Assembly (NCBI GenBank): GCA_001028025.1
Contig: LDAQ01000076.1
Coordinates: 1 to 48,827, forward strand
Length of the DNA: 48,827 nucleotides
From: Faecalicatena fissicatena
Lineage (GTDB): Bacteria > Bacillota > Clostridia > Lachnospirales > Lachnospiraceae
Direction of reading: 5' to 3'
Below, one piece after another: positions 1 to 8,450 of this stretch. A model generated the notes under the pieces. The model saw only the letters and a list, made by a program, of their open reading frames with translations. It did not search any database and had not been told where the DNA came from. A program made the position numbers and the translations under genes. The stretch's first letter is position 1, and every line of letters starts with the position of its first letter.

Positions 1-2
1 TC

Positions 3-19
3 GGCGTTTCGCAAACGCC
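3..19. other. Small hairpin at window edge
   Basis: GGCGTTT-CGC-AAACGCC is a perfect 7-bp stem with a 3-nt loop. It may be what remains of a terminator of a gene outside the window, but there is no T-run on the + side, so its role is uncertain. Confidence 0.3.
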
Positions 20-53
20 TAAAAACTATAATAAGAGAAAGGAGAGAATAATT

Positions 54-647
54 ATGAAGGAAAAATGGAGCAGGTATAAGGTTGCACTGATGGCTGCGGG
101 GCTTGTGATCTGTATGACAGCGGCGCTTGGGGCTGGAATTGGCTGGTCTAATGCCAAGGCGGAAAAAGATGTGGTGAAGGCGGCATCGAAAGAAGTTGAG
201 GAGGATTTGGAGAAGGATTTGCAGGAGGGTGAAGTCATTTATACACCCGGCTGGAAGGATACGGATTTGTATCGCGACCATGTAGACGATGTGGAGCTTG
301 GAAAGCAGACCTGTGAAAAGTTTGGCAAGGATTTCGATACGCTGACTATGGGCGAGGTTACGCGGGATATGACGAACTATGAGGAAGCACTCTGGCTTCT
401 GAAGAATATAGGCGACTGTCCGTTGTATGCTAAACATGCAGAGGAAAAGGCGGACGGAACGACAGAGTGGTCGCTTGAAGCTTATATTGGGGATATTTAT
501 GCATTTTCCGGCGCTGAAAAAGTAATAGAGCAGTACTGCCGTGAAAAAAGCATCAACGGAGACACGGCGGTTGTCTCAAATCTTACCGAAGAGGATCTGA
601 TTGAGATTGGAATCCGGGCTTATAATACATCGGACCACCCAAAATAA
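54..647 (+). CDS. Membrane-anchored protein of unknown function
   Basis: 197 residues. A basic start (MKEKWSRYK) is followed by one hydrophobic segment at about residues 9-31. The rest is a charged, mostly acidic, helix-rich domain predicted to lie outside the membrane. I do not recognise the domain. The start follows a good AAAGGAG site 8 nt upstream. It lies about 50 nt before a response regulator and histidine kinase on the same strand, so it may be co-transcribed and act as an accessory or target protein of that system; this is inference from position only. Confidence 0.7.
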   Translation: MKEKWSRYKVALMAAGLVICMTAALGAGIGWSNAKAEKDVVKAASKEVEEDLEKDLQEGEVIYTPGWKDTDLYRDHVDDVELGKQTCEKFGKDFDTLTMGEVTRDMTNYEEALWLLKNIGDCPLYAKHAEEKADGTTEWSLEAYIGDIYAFSGAEKVIEQYCREKSINGDTAVVSNLTEEDLIEIGIRAYNTSDHPK

Positions 648-697
648 GATATCTGCCTGCATGGTACTATAAATACGTAATGAGAAGAGGGACATCT

Positions 698-1345
698 ATG
701 GCAGATATTTTAATTGTTGAAGATGATAAAAGTATTAATGAATTAATCAGGCGTACGGTCCGGATGACCGGGCACCGGGGGCTTCCTGTCCATGATGGAC
801 GGGAGGCCTTAAAAGCCGTGGAACAGAAAGTGCCGGATCTGATTCTGCTGGATATGAACCTGCCGGATATCAGCGGATTTGAACTTTTGAAGCAGTGGAA
901 ACAAATCCCGGTGATATGCGTGACTGCCCGGGGGGAGATTGGGGACAGGGTGAGAGGGCTCAATGGAGGCGCGGATGATTATATTGTAAAACCATTTGCC
1001 GTGGAGGAGCTTGTGGCCAGGATTCAGGCGGCAATGAGACGTCAGAATAAGGAGCAGACACTTTATCAGCTGGGCAGTGTGGAAGTGGATACGTCGCAGG
1101 CTGTGGTCAGGAAAGAAGGGATTCCTGTGGAGCTGACTACAAGAGAATATGAACTCCTGAAGGTGCTCCTGGAGAATAAAAATATTGCCCTGTCCAGGGA
1201 CAGGCTTCTGGATCTGGCCTGGGGGATGGATTACTGTGGTGATGACAGAACTGTGGACGTGCATATCCGGCGTCTGCGGCAGAAACTGGGACTGGAAGAA
1301 TACATCAGGACCATATTCAAATACGGTTATCGATTGGAGATATAG
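698..1345 (+). CDS. OmpR/PhoB-family response regulator
   Basis: 215 residues. The receiver domain (about 1-115) has the acidic pair EDD at residues 8-10, phospho-acceptor D52 (LLDMNLPD), the conserved T of VTARG and the K of VKPF. A winged-helix Trans_reg_C domain follows (about 125-213), with TTREYELLKVLL and a C-terminal YGYRLEI. I chose the ATG at 698 because AGAAGAGG lies 7 nt before it; an in-frame ATG at 680 has no such site. Only one base separates its stop from the histidine-kinase start, so the two are translationally coupled. It is probably a phosphorylation-controlled transcription activator; the target is unknown. Confidence 0.93.
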   Translation: MADILIVEDDKSINELIRRTVRMTGHRGLPVHDGREALKAVEQKVPDLILLDMNLPDISGFELLKQWKQIPVICVTARGEIGDRVRGLNGGADDYIVKPFAVEELVARIQAAMRRQNKEQTLYQLGSVEVDTSQAVVRKEGIPVELTTREYELLKVLLENKNIALSRDRLLDLAWGMDYCGDDRTVDVHIRRLRQKLGLEEYIRTIFKYGYRLEI

Positions 1346-1346
1346 T

Positions 1347-2456
1347 ATGCAGTTGTGGAAGAAAAACTTTCTGGTTACATTTATGATGTTTCTGTTTATT
1401 ATATACGGAAGTCTGCTGATTCTCCACGGCCTGCTCTACAGAAATGAGCTGGAGCAGTGGATGTCGCGTGCTGTCTCGCTGGAGAAGGGAGTTGCATCCT
1501 TTTTGCTGGGAATCCAGACTGGCGAGGAGTCAGCGCCGGAGGTTAATCTACCATTAGCATTTCGGGGCTATATGTCCCAGGGGGTGAAAATCAGAGTGGT
1601 ACAGGACGGGAGAAGCAAAGTAGACTTTCTGCCGATTGATCCGCCCAATGAGGAATATGTGCAGATAATCAAAGTTCATGGAACTCCCTATGTTCTGATT
1701 CAGAAAAGTCTGGAAAATGCAGGGTCGGTCATAAGGCTTGCGTATATGGAGAGCATGGCACCTTTGCAGCAGTATCAGCAGAGGCGTGCTTTTCTTATGG
1801 CAGGGATCGGGGTGCTTCTGTCTGCGGTTGTGGGGGGGATGCTTTACTTTACGATGAAGCGGATCAACCGTCCGGTCAGCCGGATTGCCCACGAACTGAG
1901 GACCCCCCTCACCGGAATCCAGGGTTATGCGCAGTATCTTATGCTGGGTAATCTCAGTGGGGAGGATCGTTTTTTTGCCGCACAGCAGATTGAAGAAAGC
2001 GCCCGGGAAATGAATGATATAGTGGAAAAGCTGCTGATCATGGGCGGTGTGCGGGAAGGAAAGGTTCTGATGCAGAAGATAGACCTGCCCCGCATGTTGA
2101 GTGAGATTCAGAACATGTATCCATATATCGAGGTGAAGTGCACGCGGGATATCCTTCAGGGCGACAGAACTCTGGTGCGGTGTATGCTGGAAAATCTGAT
2201 CCAGAATGCGGCAGCAGGGGGAGGCCAGGTGAGAGTCAGTGCAGATGATTATCGGATTACCGTGTGGAATGACGGGCAGGCAGTCAGCGGTAAGAAATTG
2301 AAATGGATGAACAGAAGCCAGGGAACCCCGGCGGTCTATACGGACAGGCATGGGTTTGGAATCAGTCTCTGCCATGACATTGCCGGCGTACATGGCTGGA
2401 AACTGTTCTACAGATCCTCTGAGGAGGAAGGTACCACAGCAGAGGTGCTTATGTAG
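1347..2456 (+). CDS. Sensor histidine kinase lacking a normal HAMP linker
   Basis: 369 residues, partner of the preceding regulator. TM1 is at about 8-30, an extracytoplasmic sensor region at 31-145, and TM2 at 148-170. The H-box AHELRTPLTG (H182) starts only about 10 residues after TM2. The ATP-binding domain has an N-box (NLIQNAAAGG), a G1-like NDG and a G2-like GFGISLCHD. The start is ATG 1347, just after the regulator stop; translation could in principle begin further upstream in the same frame but would overlap the regulator. The near-absence of the HAMP/linker helix is unusual (see findings). The ligand cannot be deduced. Confidence 0.9.
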   Translation: MQLWKKNFLVTFMMFLFIIYGSLLILHGLLYRNELEQWMSRAVSLEKGVASFLLGIQTGEESAPEVNLPLAFRGYMSQGVKIRVVQDGRSKVDFLPIDPPNEEYVQIIKVHGTPYVLIQKSLENAGSVIRLAYMESMAPLQQYQQRRAFLMAGIGVLLSAVVGGMLYFTMKRINRPVSRIAHELRTPLTGIQGYAQYLMLGNLSGEDRFFAAQQIEESAREMNDIVEKLLIMGGVREGKVLMQKIDLPRMLSEIQNMYPYIEVKCTRDILQGDRTLVRCMLENLIQNAAAGGGQVRVSADDYRITVWNDGQAVSGKKLKWMNRSQGTPAVYTDRHGFGISLCHDIAGVHGWKLFYRSSEEEGTTAEVLM

Positions 2457-2474
2457 CGGAGCAGTTCCCTGAGA

Positions 2475-2491
2475 TATAGATTTTTCCTATG
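2475..2491 (+). promoter_or_regulatory. MET-box-like LysR operator upstream of metF
   Basis: TATAG-N7-CTATG contains a perfect ATAG-N7-CTAT inverted repeat, with the T-N11-A spacing of LysR-type sites. Its centre lies about 65 nt upstream of the start point expected from the -10 at 2538. The spacing and half-sites match the streptococcal MET-box (TATAG-N7-CTATA) bound by MtaR/MetR. The likely binder is the LysR protein encoded at 3457-4380. Confidence 0.6.
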
Positions 2492-2537
2492 CCTATCTAT
2501 AAAAAATGCATATTACGTGATACCTTTCTTTTCATGT

Positions 2538-2543
2538 TATACT
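2538..2543 (+). promoter_or_regulatory. Probable -10 of metF promoter
   Basis: TATACT lies 33 nt before the metF start codon. The best -35 upstream (TTACGT at 2513-2518) is poor and 19 nt away. That is what one expects of an activator-dependent promoter and agrees with the LysR-type box further upstream. Confidence 0.5.
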
Positions 2544-2576
2544 CCATTCATAGCAAGAGGGAAAGGATAATCAACC

Positions 2577-3440
2577 ATGAAAACAACAGAAATCTTTAAA
2601 AATCACACCGTATTGTCTTTTGAAGTTTTTCCGCCGAAACGCACGGGTTCAGTGGAAACCATATACAGCACTCTGGGGGAACTTGAAAAGCTACATCCGG
2701 ATTTTATCAGTGTCACATATGGGGCGGGAGGAAGCGAGAACTGCAAGGCAACTCTCGAGATTGCGTCAGCAGTGAAGAACGATTACCATATTGAGAGTGT
2801 GGCGCATCTGCCATGTGTTGGCCTGAGCAGAGCGGATGTCCTGTCACAGATCAGTCTTTTTGGGAAAGCAGGGATAGAAAATATCCTGGCGCTCCGGGGC
2901 GATATTCCTCAGGGAGGAGAATGTGGCGGTGATTTCCGATATGCCAGTGAACTGATCGCTTTTATCCGGGAACGCTGTGATTTTAACATTATTGCAGCCT
3001 GTTATCCGGAAGGGCACACGGAATCAGAAAGTATAGTAGAAGACATCCGTAATCTGAAAACCAAAGTGGATGCCGGTGCGGATCAGCTGATTACCCAGCT
3101 GTTTTTTGATAATGACTATTTCTACAGATTCAGGGAAAGATGCTCCCTTGCCGGAATCCATGTGCCAATCGAGGCGGGGATCATGCCGGTTGTCAACAAA
3201 AAGCAGATTGAGCGCATGGTATCGCTGTGTGGTGTACATCTGCCACGCAAGTTTACCGCAATGATGGAGCGCTACGAACATAATCCGGAGGCAATGCGCG
3301 ATGCGGGTATCGCCTATGCGGCAGACCAGATCATAGATCTGACGGCACAGGGGGTTGACGGGATTCATTTGTATACAATGAATAACCCATATATAGCGGC
3401 AAAGATATATGAAGCGGTACACCGGGTGATTGCTGCATAG
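2577..3440 (+). CDS. metF: Methylenetetrahydrofolate reductase
   Basis: 287 residues, close to the 296 of E. coli MetF. It reduces 5,10-methylene-THF to 5-methyl-THF in the cytoplasm, supplying the methyl group for methionine synthesis; in acetogens the same activity serves the Wood-Ljungdahl methyl branch. Family motifs seen: SFEVFPPKR with the catalytic Glu near the N-terminus, ISVTYGAGGS, NILALRGD, and DAGADQLITQLFFD followed by PIEAGIMPV. An AGGGAAAGG ribosome site precedes ATG 2577. It stands alone, converging on a LysR gene, with no folate or acetogenesis genes beside it, so a methionine role is favoured. Confidence 0.95.
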   Translation: MKTTEIFKNHTVLSFEVFPPKRTGSVETIYSTLGELEKLHPDFISVTYGAGGSENCKATLEIASAVKNDYHIESVAHLPCVGLSRADVLSQISLFGKAGIENILALRGDIPQGGECGGDFRYASELIAFIRERCDFNIIAACYPEGHTESESIVEDIRNLKTKVDAGADQLITQLFFDNDYFYRFRERCSLAGIHVPIEAGIMPVVNKKQIERMVSLCGVHLPRKFTAMMERYEHNPEAMRDAGIAYAADQIIDLTAQGVDGIHLYTMNNPYIAAKIYEAVHRVIAA

Positions 3441-3456
3441 GCTTAAGATATGGTTA

Positions 3457-4380
3457 TTACTGCAAAACGGTGTATCCATACTCCTCGATCAGTTTTTTCA
3501 ATTCAGTGATGTATTTTTTAGCAGCAGCGCCAAGCGGCGCCTTTTTATTAGTAATCAGGCCAACCCTCATGACTTCGTTAGTTTTTAATTTGACGGAGAC
3601 AATATTATCACCATTCAGGTCACTGTTCAGTACGCCGGTACAGATAGTATAGCCGTTGAGTCCAATCAGCAGGTTAAACAGGGTTGCCCTGTCGCTCACA
3701 TGGATGATCTTCCGGTGTGGTTCTGTACTGAGAATTTCTTCTGAAAAGTAGAAGGAATTGTAGGCACCCTGTTCAAATGTCAGAAAAGGATAGGACTCCA
3801 GATCCTCCAGTGTGACTTTGCCCGCTCCGGCAAGCGGGTGGGCGGCGCTTATAAATACATGAGGGCGGGCATGAAAAAGCGGCGTAAATTCCAACTGATT
3901 TTCCTGGAGGAGTTTCTGCAGCACCTTTTCATTGAAATCACTGAAATAAAGGACGCCCACCTCACTTCTGTAATTAGCCACATCCTCGATAATCTCATAA
4001 GTTCTCGTCTCGCGCAGCGTAAATTCATATTCCTCTGCATCCAGAGAAGCAATCAGATTGACAAAAGCATTGACCGCAAAGGCATAATGCTGGGTGGACA
4101 CCGAGCAGATCTGCCTGGCTGGTTTTTTGTCTGTGTATCTTAGCTCCATCAGTTCCGTCTGTTCGATAATCTGCCGTGCATAGGAAAGAAACTCTGTGCC
4201 GTCTGCGGACAAAGAAATCCCTCTGGGGGTGCGGTAAAAAATCTCGATCCCATATTCCTGCTCCAGCTCCTTTACGGCCGCGGAAAGGCTGGGCTGTGAA
4301 ATAAAAAGTTGCCGGGCAGCCTCCGTAATCGAGCCGCATTCTACGATCTTAATTATGTATTTTAACTGTTGGATTGTCAT
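3457..4380 (-). CDS. LysR-family regulator, MtaR/CpsY/MetR-like
   Basis: 307 residues. The N-terminal winged HTH (about 1-60) includes GSITEAARQLFISQPSLSAA. The effector domain (about 90-295) contains STQHYAF, FTLRETRTYEII, SEVGVLYFSDFNE and NLLIGLNGYTICTG, which I associate with the streptococcal MtaR/CpsY/MetR group controlling methionine and cysteine genes. It converges on metF with a 16-bp gap. A MET-box-like palindrome precedes metF, so regulation of metF is a reasonable inference. The start lies behind a GAGGTGATATT ribosome site on the minus strand. Confidence 0.88.
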   Translation of the reverse strand: MTIQQLKYIIKIVECGSITEAARQLFISQPSLSAAVKELEQEYGIEIFYRTPRGISLSADGTEFLSYARQIIEQTELMELRYTDKKPARQICSVSTQHYAFAVNAFVNLIASLDAEEYEFTLRETRTYEIIEDVANYRSEVGVLYFSDFNEKVLQKLLQENQLEFTPLFHARPHVFISAAHPLAGAGKVTLEDLESYPFLTFEQGAYNSFYFSEEILSTEPHRKIIHVSDRATLFNLLIGLNGYTICTGVLNSDLNGDNIVSVKLKTNEVMRVGLITNKKAPLGAAAKKYITELKKLIEEYGYTVLQ

Positions 4381-4486
4381 AATATCACCTCACATAAAAA
4401 TCATTCTAAAACAAAACAGCGGTAAATACAAGTGAAGGATATCTGCGTGGACTGCCGCAGCTGCCTCAGGTCATGCCAAGTCACTC

Positions 4487-4515
4487 TTGACTTTTGCGGA
4501 ATGGAGGTGTAATAT
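4487..4515 (+). promoter_or_regulatory. Sigma-A-type promoter
   Basis: TTGACT-N17-TAATAT, close to consensus with ideal spacing. It ends 36 nt before the start of the first tandem paralogue. Confidence 0.75.
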
Positions 4516-4551
4516 TATGAAATCCTACAAATGTAAGAATAAGGAGGCGGC

Positions 4552-5793
4552 ATGAACAGAAGAAGAGCGGCTGCTATTTTTATTATGGCAATTCTGGCCC
4601 TTACCGTTATTATGCTGGTCAGGAAAGCAGGGACGGCGGATAGGGAGCGGGATTCTGCGGACGACGGCACAATAGATGTAAATATGCTCCGTCCGGATGA
4701 GCGGGAAAGCACAGAGAATACGGAACCGGTTATGATTTCGATAGATGAAGAAGAAAAGATCAGGATTCGTGAGATGATTCTGGAGGCAGTGGAGGGCTGC
4801 AGAGATATTTACCAGAGCGCGGATAAGGGCACGGCCGATAATGTGGTGCTGAAAGAGGAGGACATGCACCGGCTGGTGAACTGTCTTGCAGATCAGGGGT
4901 ATACTTCGGCCTGCAGTGCCAATGACTTTAATATGCGTAATGAGGAAGTGCTGGATGATGTACTCAGACAGGCGGAGCAGGGAGGAACTGTGTCAGCTGG
5001 ATTTTTTACAGTTACGAAAAGCGGAACTTTTGAGTGGAGACAGCTGGAATTTGATGACGGGGTACTGGTGATGACCTACGCCTCAGCAGTATGGGAAAAG
5101 GGCAGAGAAGCGAATCTCTCCTATATAGAAAAGGTCCGGATGTATGACTGGAGTTATACGGAAAAGGGCTGGCTCATTATGGAGAAGGCAAAGTCTAAAA
5201 ATCATGAACTGGATATGCACAGTATGTTCCGGGTGCTGCCGCTCTCTGAGGAATGCAGGGAGTACTGCAGAGAATACATCGAACCGGTAAAATATAAAGG
5301 AAATAATCTTTTCCTGACGGAATGGAGCGAGGAGTCTATGGAGCCGATTGTGTTTAACGATGTATTTGATTTCCTGTATGAAATCGATTATGGGCATCCG
5401 TACGATGACATTCAGAGTCCGGGGAAGGTACCAGCAGCTCTGTATGAAGCCGTGATCACATCCTGGTTTCCGATCTCGGCGGACAGGCTGGAGCAGATGC
5501 CGGGCTATAACGGGGAAGAAAACAGCTATGACTGGGCGGCCGTGGGGTATTGGAATATCTCACATCATTTTCAGCAGCAGCCGGAGGTTGTGGAGGTCAG
5601 GCATAACCCGGACGGTACGGTAACACTGGAGGTGGATGCGGTGTATGTCCTGGAGGGACAGGACAAAGCGTTTACACATGAAGTGACGATGAGGCCTGAT
5701 GAAAATGGGCATATGAAGTATGTGGGTAATCATATTCTGGAGGACGGGAAAGAACATATTTCCGATTACAAACCAAGAATGGACTATAAGTAA
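4552..5793 (+). CDS. Signal-anchored surface protein, paralogue of the next gene
   Basis: 413 residues. The Arg-rich N-terminus (MNRRRAAA) and a hydrophobic segment (about 6-23) form a membrane anchor. There is no lipobox. The remainder is acidic and extracytoplasmic. A central region (NNLFLTEWSEESMEPI, then DFLYEIDYG) and a C-terminal block (NPDGTVTLEVDAV, AFTHEVTMRP) recur in the next gene, so both belong to one family that I cannot assign a function. The start follows AAGGAGGCGG. A strong promoter lies just upstream. Confidence 0.75.
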   Translation: MNRRRAAAIFIMAILALTVIMLVRKAGTADRERDSADDGTIDVNMLRPDERESTENTEPVMISIDEEEKIRIREMILEAVEGCRDIYQSADKGTADNVVLKEEDMHRLVNCLADQGYTSACSANDFNMRNEEVLDDVLRQAEQGGTVSAGFFTVTKSGTFEWRQLEFDDGVLVMTYASAVWEKGREANLSYIEKVRMYDWSYTEKGWLIMEKAKSKNHELDMHSMFRVLPLSEECREYCREYIEPVKYKGNNLFLTEWSEESMEPIVFNDVFDFLYEIDYGHPYDDIQSPGKVPAALYEAVITSWFPISADRLEQMPGYNGEENSYDWAAVGYWNISHHFQQQPEVVEVRHNPDGTVTLEVDAVYVLEGQDKAFTHEVTMRPDENGHMKYVGNHILEDGKEHISDYKPRMDYK

Positions 5794-5914
5794 AGGGTGA
5801 AAATGAGGGCGAGTTGCAAATTGAAAGTTCTGCTAATGTGGGTTCTGTAGAAAGGGGGAGTTGCAGACCGTCAGGACAGATATATACAGTGGCATATAAA
5901 AAGGAGCGGGTGCT

Positions 5915-7129
5915 ATGAAGAAGAAAGGGGTAAGGGGACGCCGCATGACCGGCCTGATCGTCCTGACAGGAGTCATACTTTTCCTATCAGGCTGTCAGGG
6001 CTGGAAAGGTGCGGACAGAAAGGATGGTCAGGAAGTGAAGGAGCAGCACACGGCGGACAGACATGACGCGGACGAAAAACCAGAAGGGTTAAAGGCGCTG
6101 GAAAATGAAGAGATTCTTCGGGAGGCAGAAAAAATCGCCGGCCTCTATGAAGAAATTTACAGGGAAGCGTTAATTGGAGGAACACTGAACAGCCTGGAAA
6201 CGAAGGAGAAGATATTAAACAGGCTTGGAGAAGGCGGATATTCTGCCGTGGATTGGGAAAATCAGCTGGACATGCACAATTTTGAGTCTATGAAAGATTT
6301 CTGTATCCGAGCAGCACAGGGGCAGTCGGGAAATACAGTCCTGCTGCGTCTTCTGAATGACGGGGGACTGATCTGGTACAGCCTGGAGTCCAGGGAAAAG
6401 GAGATGAAGATAGACCAGTATGCCGTATCCTGGGAAGGCGATACCCCTGCAGTATCTTTCCTGGATACATTTACGGCCTATGTATGGAGCTATACTGTGA
6501 AAGGTTATTTCCTGTTTGAAAAGTACCAGCCACCGGGTTATGATGGCGCAACCGGACATCATGCGGTGCGGGTGGAACCTCTGAACCGGGACTGCCGGGA
6601 ACTAAACAGAAAGTATATACTGCCGGTCGGCTATGAGGATAACAATTTGTTTTTGACAGACTGGTCAGAAAATGACTATGGTGAACTGAGTTTTGAAGAT
6701 ATGTATGAGACGCTTTACCAGGTTAAATATGGCAGACGGGTCGAGGTGGATAATAGTGAAATACATGCATCACAGCAGGAATTCGCAGAAATGATACAGA
6801 CCAGGTTCCGGGTGGATGAAGCAGAATTGCAGAGTCAGACCGTTTATGATAAGGCCGCAGGGATTTACAGGTGGAAAGCGCGTGGAATGGGGGACTTTCC
6901 TTCCTGTATACTGCCATATCCGGAAGTGACTTCGTATAAGGAAAACGGGGACGGTACTCTAACTTTGACCGTTGAGGCAGTCTGGGAAGACGAAAATACG
7001 GATTGTGCCTTTACACATGAGGTGACTGTACGTCCGGCAGGAAAAGCGGATTACCAGTACGTATCGAATCAAATCATTCACGACGCAGACCAGAAAGTCC
7101 CTCCTTATATAAAAAGGACCGGAAAATAA
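5915..7129 (+). CDS. Lipoprotein, paralogue of the preceding gene
   Basis: 404 residues. A type-II signal peptide ends in LFLSGC, with the lipid-modified Cys at residue 27, so the protein should be tethered outside the membrane. The mature part parallels the upstream protein throughout: NNLFLTDWSENDYGEL, YETLYQVKYG, NGDGTLTLTVEAV and AFTHEVTVRP. The 121-bp gap contains TTGCAG-N16-TATACA, which may give it its own promoter. The paralogues differ in anchoring: one uncleaved signal anchor, one lipoprotein. Function unknown. Confidence 0.8.
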   Translation: MKKKGVRGRRMTGLIVLTGVILFLSGCQGWKGADRKDGQEVKEQHTADRHDADEKPEGLKALENEEILREAEKIAGLYEEIYREALIGGTLNSLETKEKILNRLGEGGYSAVDWENQLDMHNFESMKDFCIRAAQGQSGNTVLLRLLNDGGLIWYSLESREKEMKIDQYAVSWEGDTPAVSFLDTFTAYVWSYTVKGYFLFEKYQPPGYDGATGHHAVRVEPLNRDCRELNRKYILPVGYEDNNLFLTDWSENDYGELSFEDMYETLYQVKYGRRVEVDNSEIHASQQEFAEMIQTRFRVDEAELQSQTVYDKAAGIYRWKARGMGDFPSCILPYPEVTSYKENGDGTLTLTVEAVWEDENTDCAFTHEVTVRPAGKADYQYVSNQIIHDADQKVPPYIKRTGK

Positions 7130-7161
7130 TATAATACAGGCAATAATCGGGATTTATGTCC

Positions 7162-7190
7162 TTGTGATTCTGGCCCGGATTTTGTATAAT
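7162..7190 (+). promoter_or_regulatory. Promoter of ribokinase gene with downstream palindrome
   Basis: TTGTGA-N17-TATAAT. Just downstream, ATCTGTAT-N7-ATACAGAT (7192-7214) forms a perfect 8-bp inverted repeat over the expected transcription start, a typical place for a repressor operator. Part of it (7202-7219) recurs inverted in the nhaC leader at 8896-8913. Confidence 0.65.
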
Positions 7191-7257
7191 AATCTGTATA
7201 TGTAAAATACAGATATGGATTGGCGGACAGGAGTCCGGCAAAGAAAGTGAGGAAGTA

Positions 7258-8133
7258 ATGAAGGTATTGAATTTAGGTTCTTTAAATCTGGATTACGTTT
7301 ATTCGGTCGAACATATGGTTGTACCCGGCGAGACACTGAGTTCTTATGGGATGGAGACATTCTGCGGCGGCAAGGGACTCAATCAGTCCATTGCGCTTGC
7401 CAAAGCAGGGGCCAAAGTATATCACGCCGGGCTGGTAGGAGACGGCGGGGAGATTCTGATAGATACCTGCAGAGAAGCCGGGGTGCATACTGATTTTATC
7501 CAAAAAACGGAGGGCCCGTGCGGTCACACGATCATCCAGGTAGACAAAAACGGACAGAACTGTATCCTCCTGTACGGCGGATCAAACCAGAAGATGACAA
7601 AAGAGTACATAGATATGGTTCTCGGACATTTTGACAAAGGGGATATCTTATTACTGCAGAACGAAGTCAATCTGGTGGACTACATGATCGAACAGGCACA
7701 TGCAAAGCAGATGATGATCATCCTGAATCCTTCCCCTTATAACAGCGCCCTGGATTCCTGCGACTACTCCAAGGTTTCAATGTTCCTAATGAACGAAATA
7801 GAAGGAGCCCAGGTAACCCAAAAACAGGAACCGGAAGAGATCCTGCAGGAGCTGAGAAGGCTGTATCCCACAGTAAAAACCGTACTCACCCTCGGGGGAG
7901 ACGGCGCAGTCTACCAGGACCAGGAAACAATCTGCCGTCAGGGAATCTACCCCGTAAAAGCAGTAGACACCACGGCAGCAGGCGACACCTTCACCGGATA
8001 CTTCATCACATCCATCATCGAACAAATGCCGCCTGACGAGGGGCTGAAACTGGCCGCAAAAGCATCCTCAATCGCAGTATCAAGAGCTGGGGCAGCAGCA
8101 TCCATCCCATCACGCACAGAGGTGGCTTTATAG
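7258..8133 (+). CDS. rbsK: Ribokinase-family (PfkB) sugar kinase
   Basis: 291 residues. It phosphorylates a free sugar, most likely ribose, using ATP in the cytoplasm. The N-terminal substrate motif is FCGGKGLNQSIALAKAGA. The C-terminal anion-hole and catalytic-base motif is DTTAAGDTFTGYF, with AAGD where GAGD is usual. Length and motif order fit ribokinase, though other PfkB kinases cannot be excluded. No ribose transporter is adjacent. The gene has its own promoter and is followed 28 bp later by a perfect 44-bp-arm palindrome. Confidence 0.8.
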   Translation: MKVLNLGSLNLDYVYSVEHMVVPGETLSSYGMETFCGGKGLNQSIALAKAGAKVYHAGLVGDGGEILIDTCREAGVHTDFIQKTEGPCGHTIIQVDKNGQNCILLYGGSNQKMTKEYIDMVLGHFDKGDILLLQNEVNLVDYMIEQAHAKQMMIILNPSPYNSALDSCDYSKVSMFLMNEIEGAQVTQKQEPEEILQELRRLYPTVKTVLTLGGDGAVYQDQETICRQGIYPVKAVDTTAAGDTFTGYFITSIIEQMPPDEGLKLAAKASSIAVSRAGAAASIPSRTEVAL

Positions 8134-8161
8134 GTGAGAGGGGGCGTTTTGGATGGGGGAC

Positions 8162-8271
8162 GCCTGTCTGTAACGGGACACCGGCGGCAGCCCGGGAAAC
8201 TTTCCTGCCCCTTCTGGCGGCGGGCCGGGAAAGTTTCCCGGGCTGCCGCCGGTGTCCCGTTACAGACAGGC
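8162..8271 (+). repeat. Hairpin element, family 2, copy 1
   Basis: Two perfectly complementary 44-nt arms (8162-8205 and 8228-8271) enclose a 22-nt loop. It begins 28 nt after the rbsK stop. The flanking sequence to about 8360 is G-rich and aligns with the sequence behind the similar elements at 25835 and 36715 (for example ACGGGGGAGGCGGATGG here). There is no T-run, so it is not a standard terminator. Confidence 0.85.
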
Positions 8272-8450
8272 TGTGTGCATCAAGGCGGAAGTGACTCCTC
8301 TTACCCGGGAGGTGCCATACGGGGGAGGCGGATGGAGTTGAGTAAGCGGATTGGATTTGCTGGAGGCAGGTGTGGAGGCTTCCGGTTGTTGATTTAATTC
8401 GATATATTCTGCCAGCAATCTCCTCCCAATACATTCAGGCTTTTCAATTC

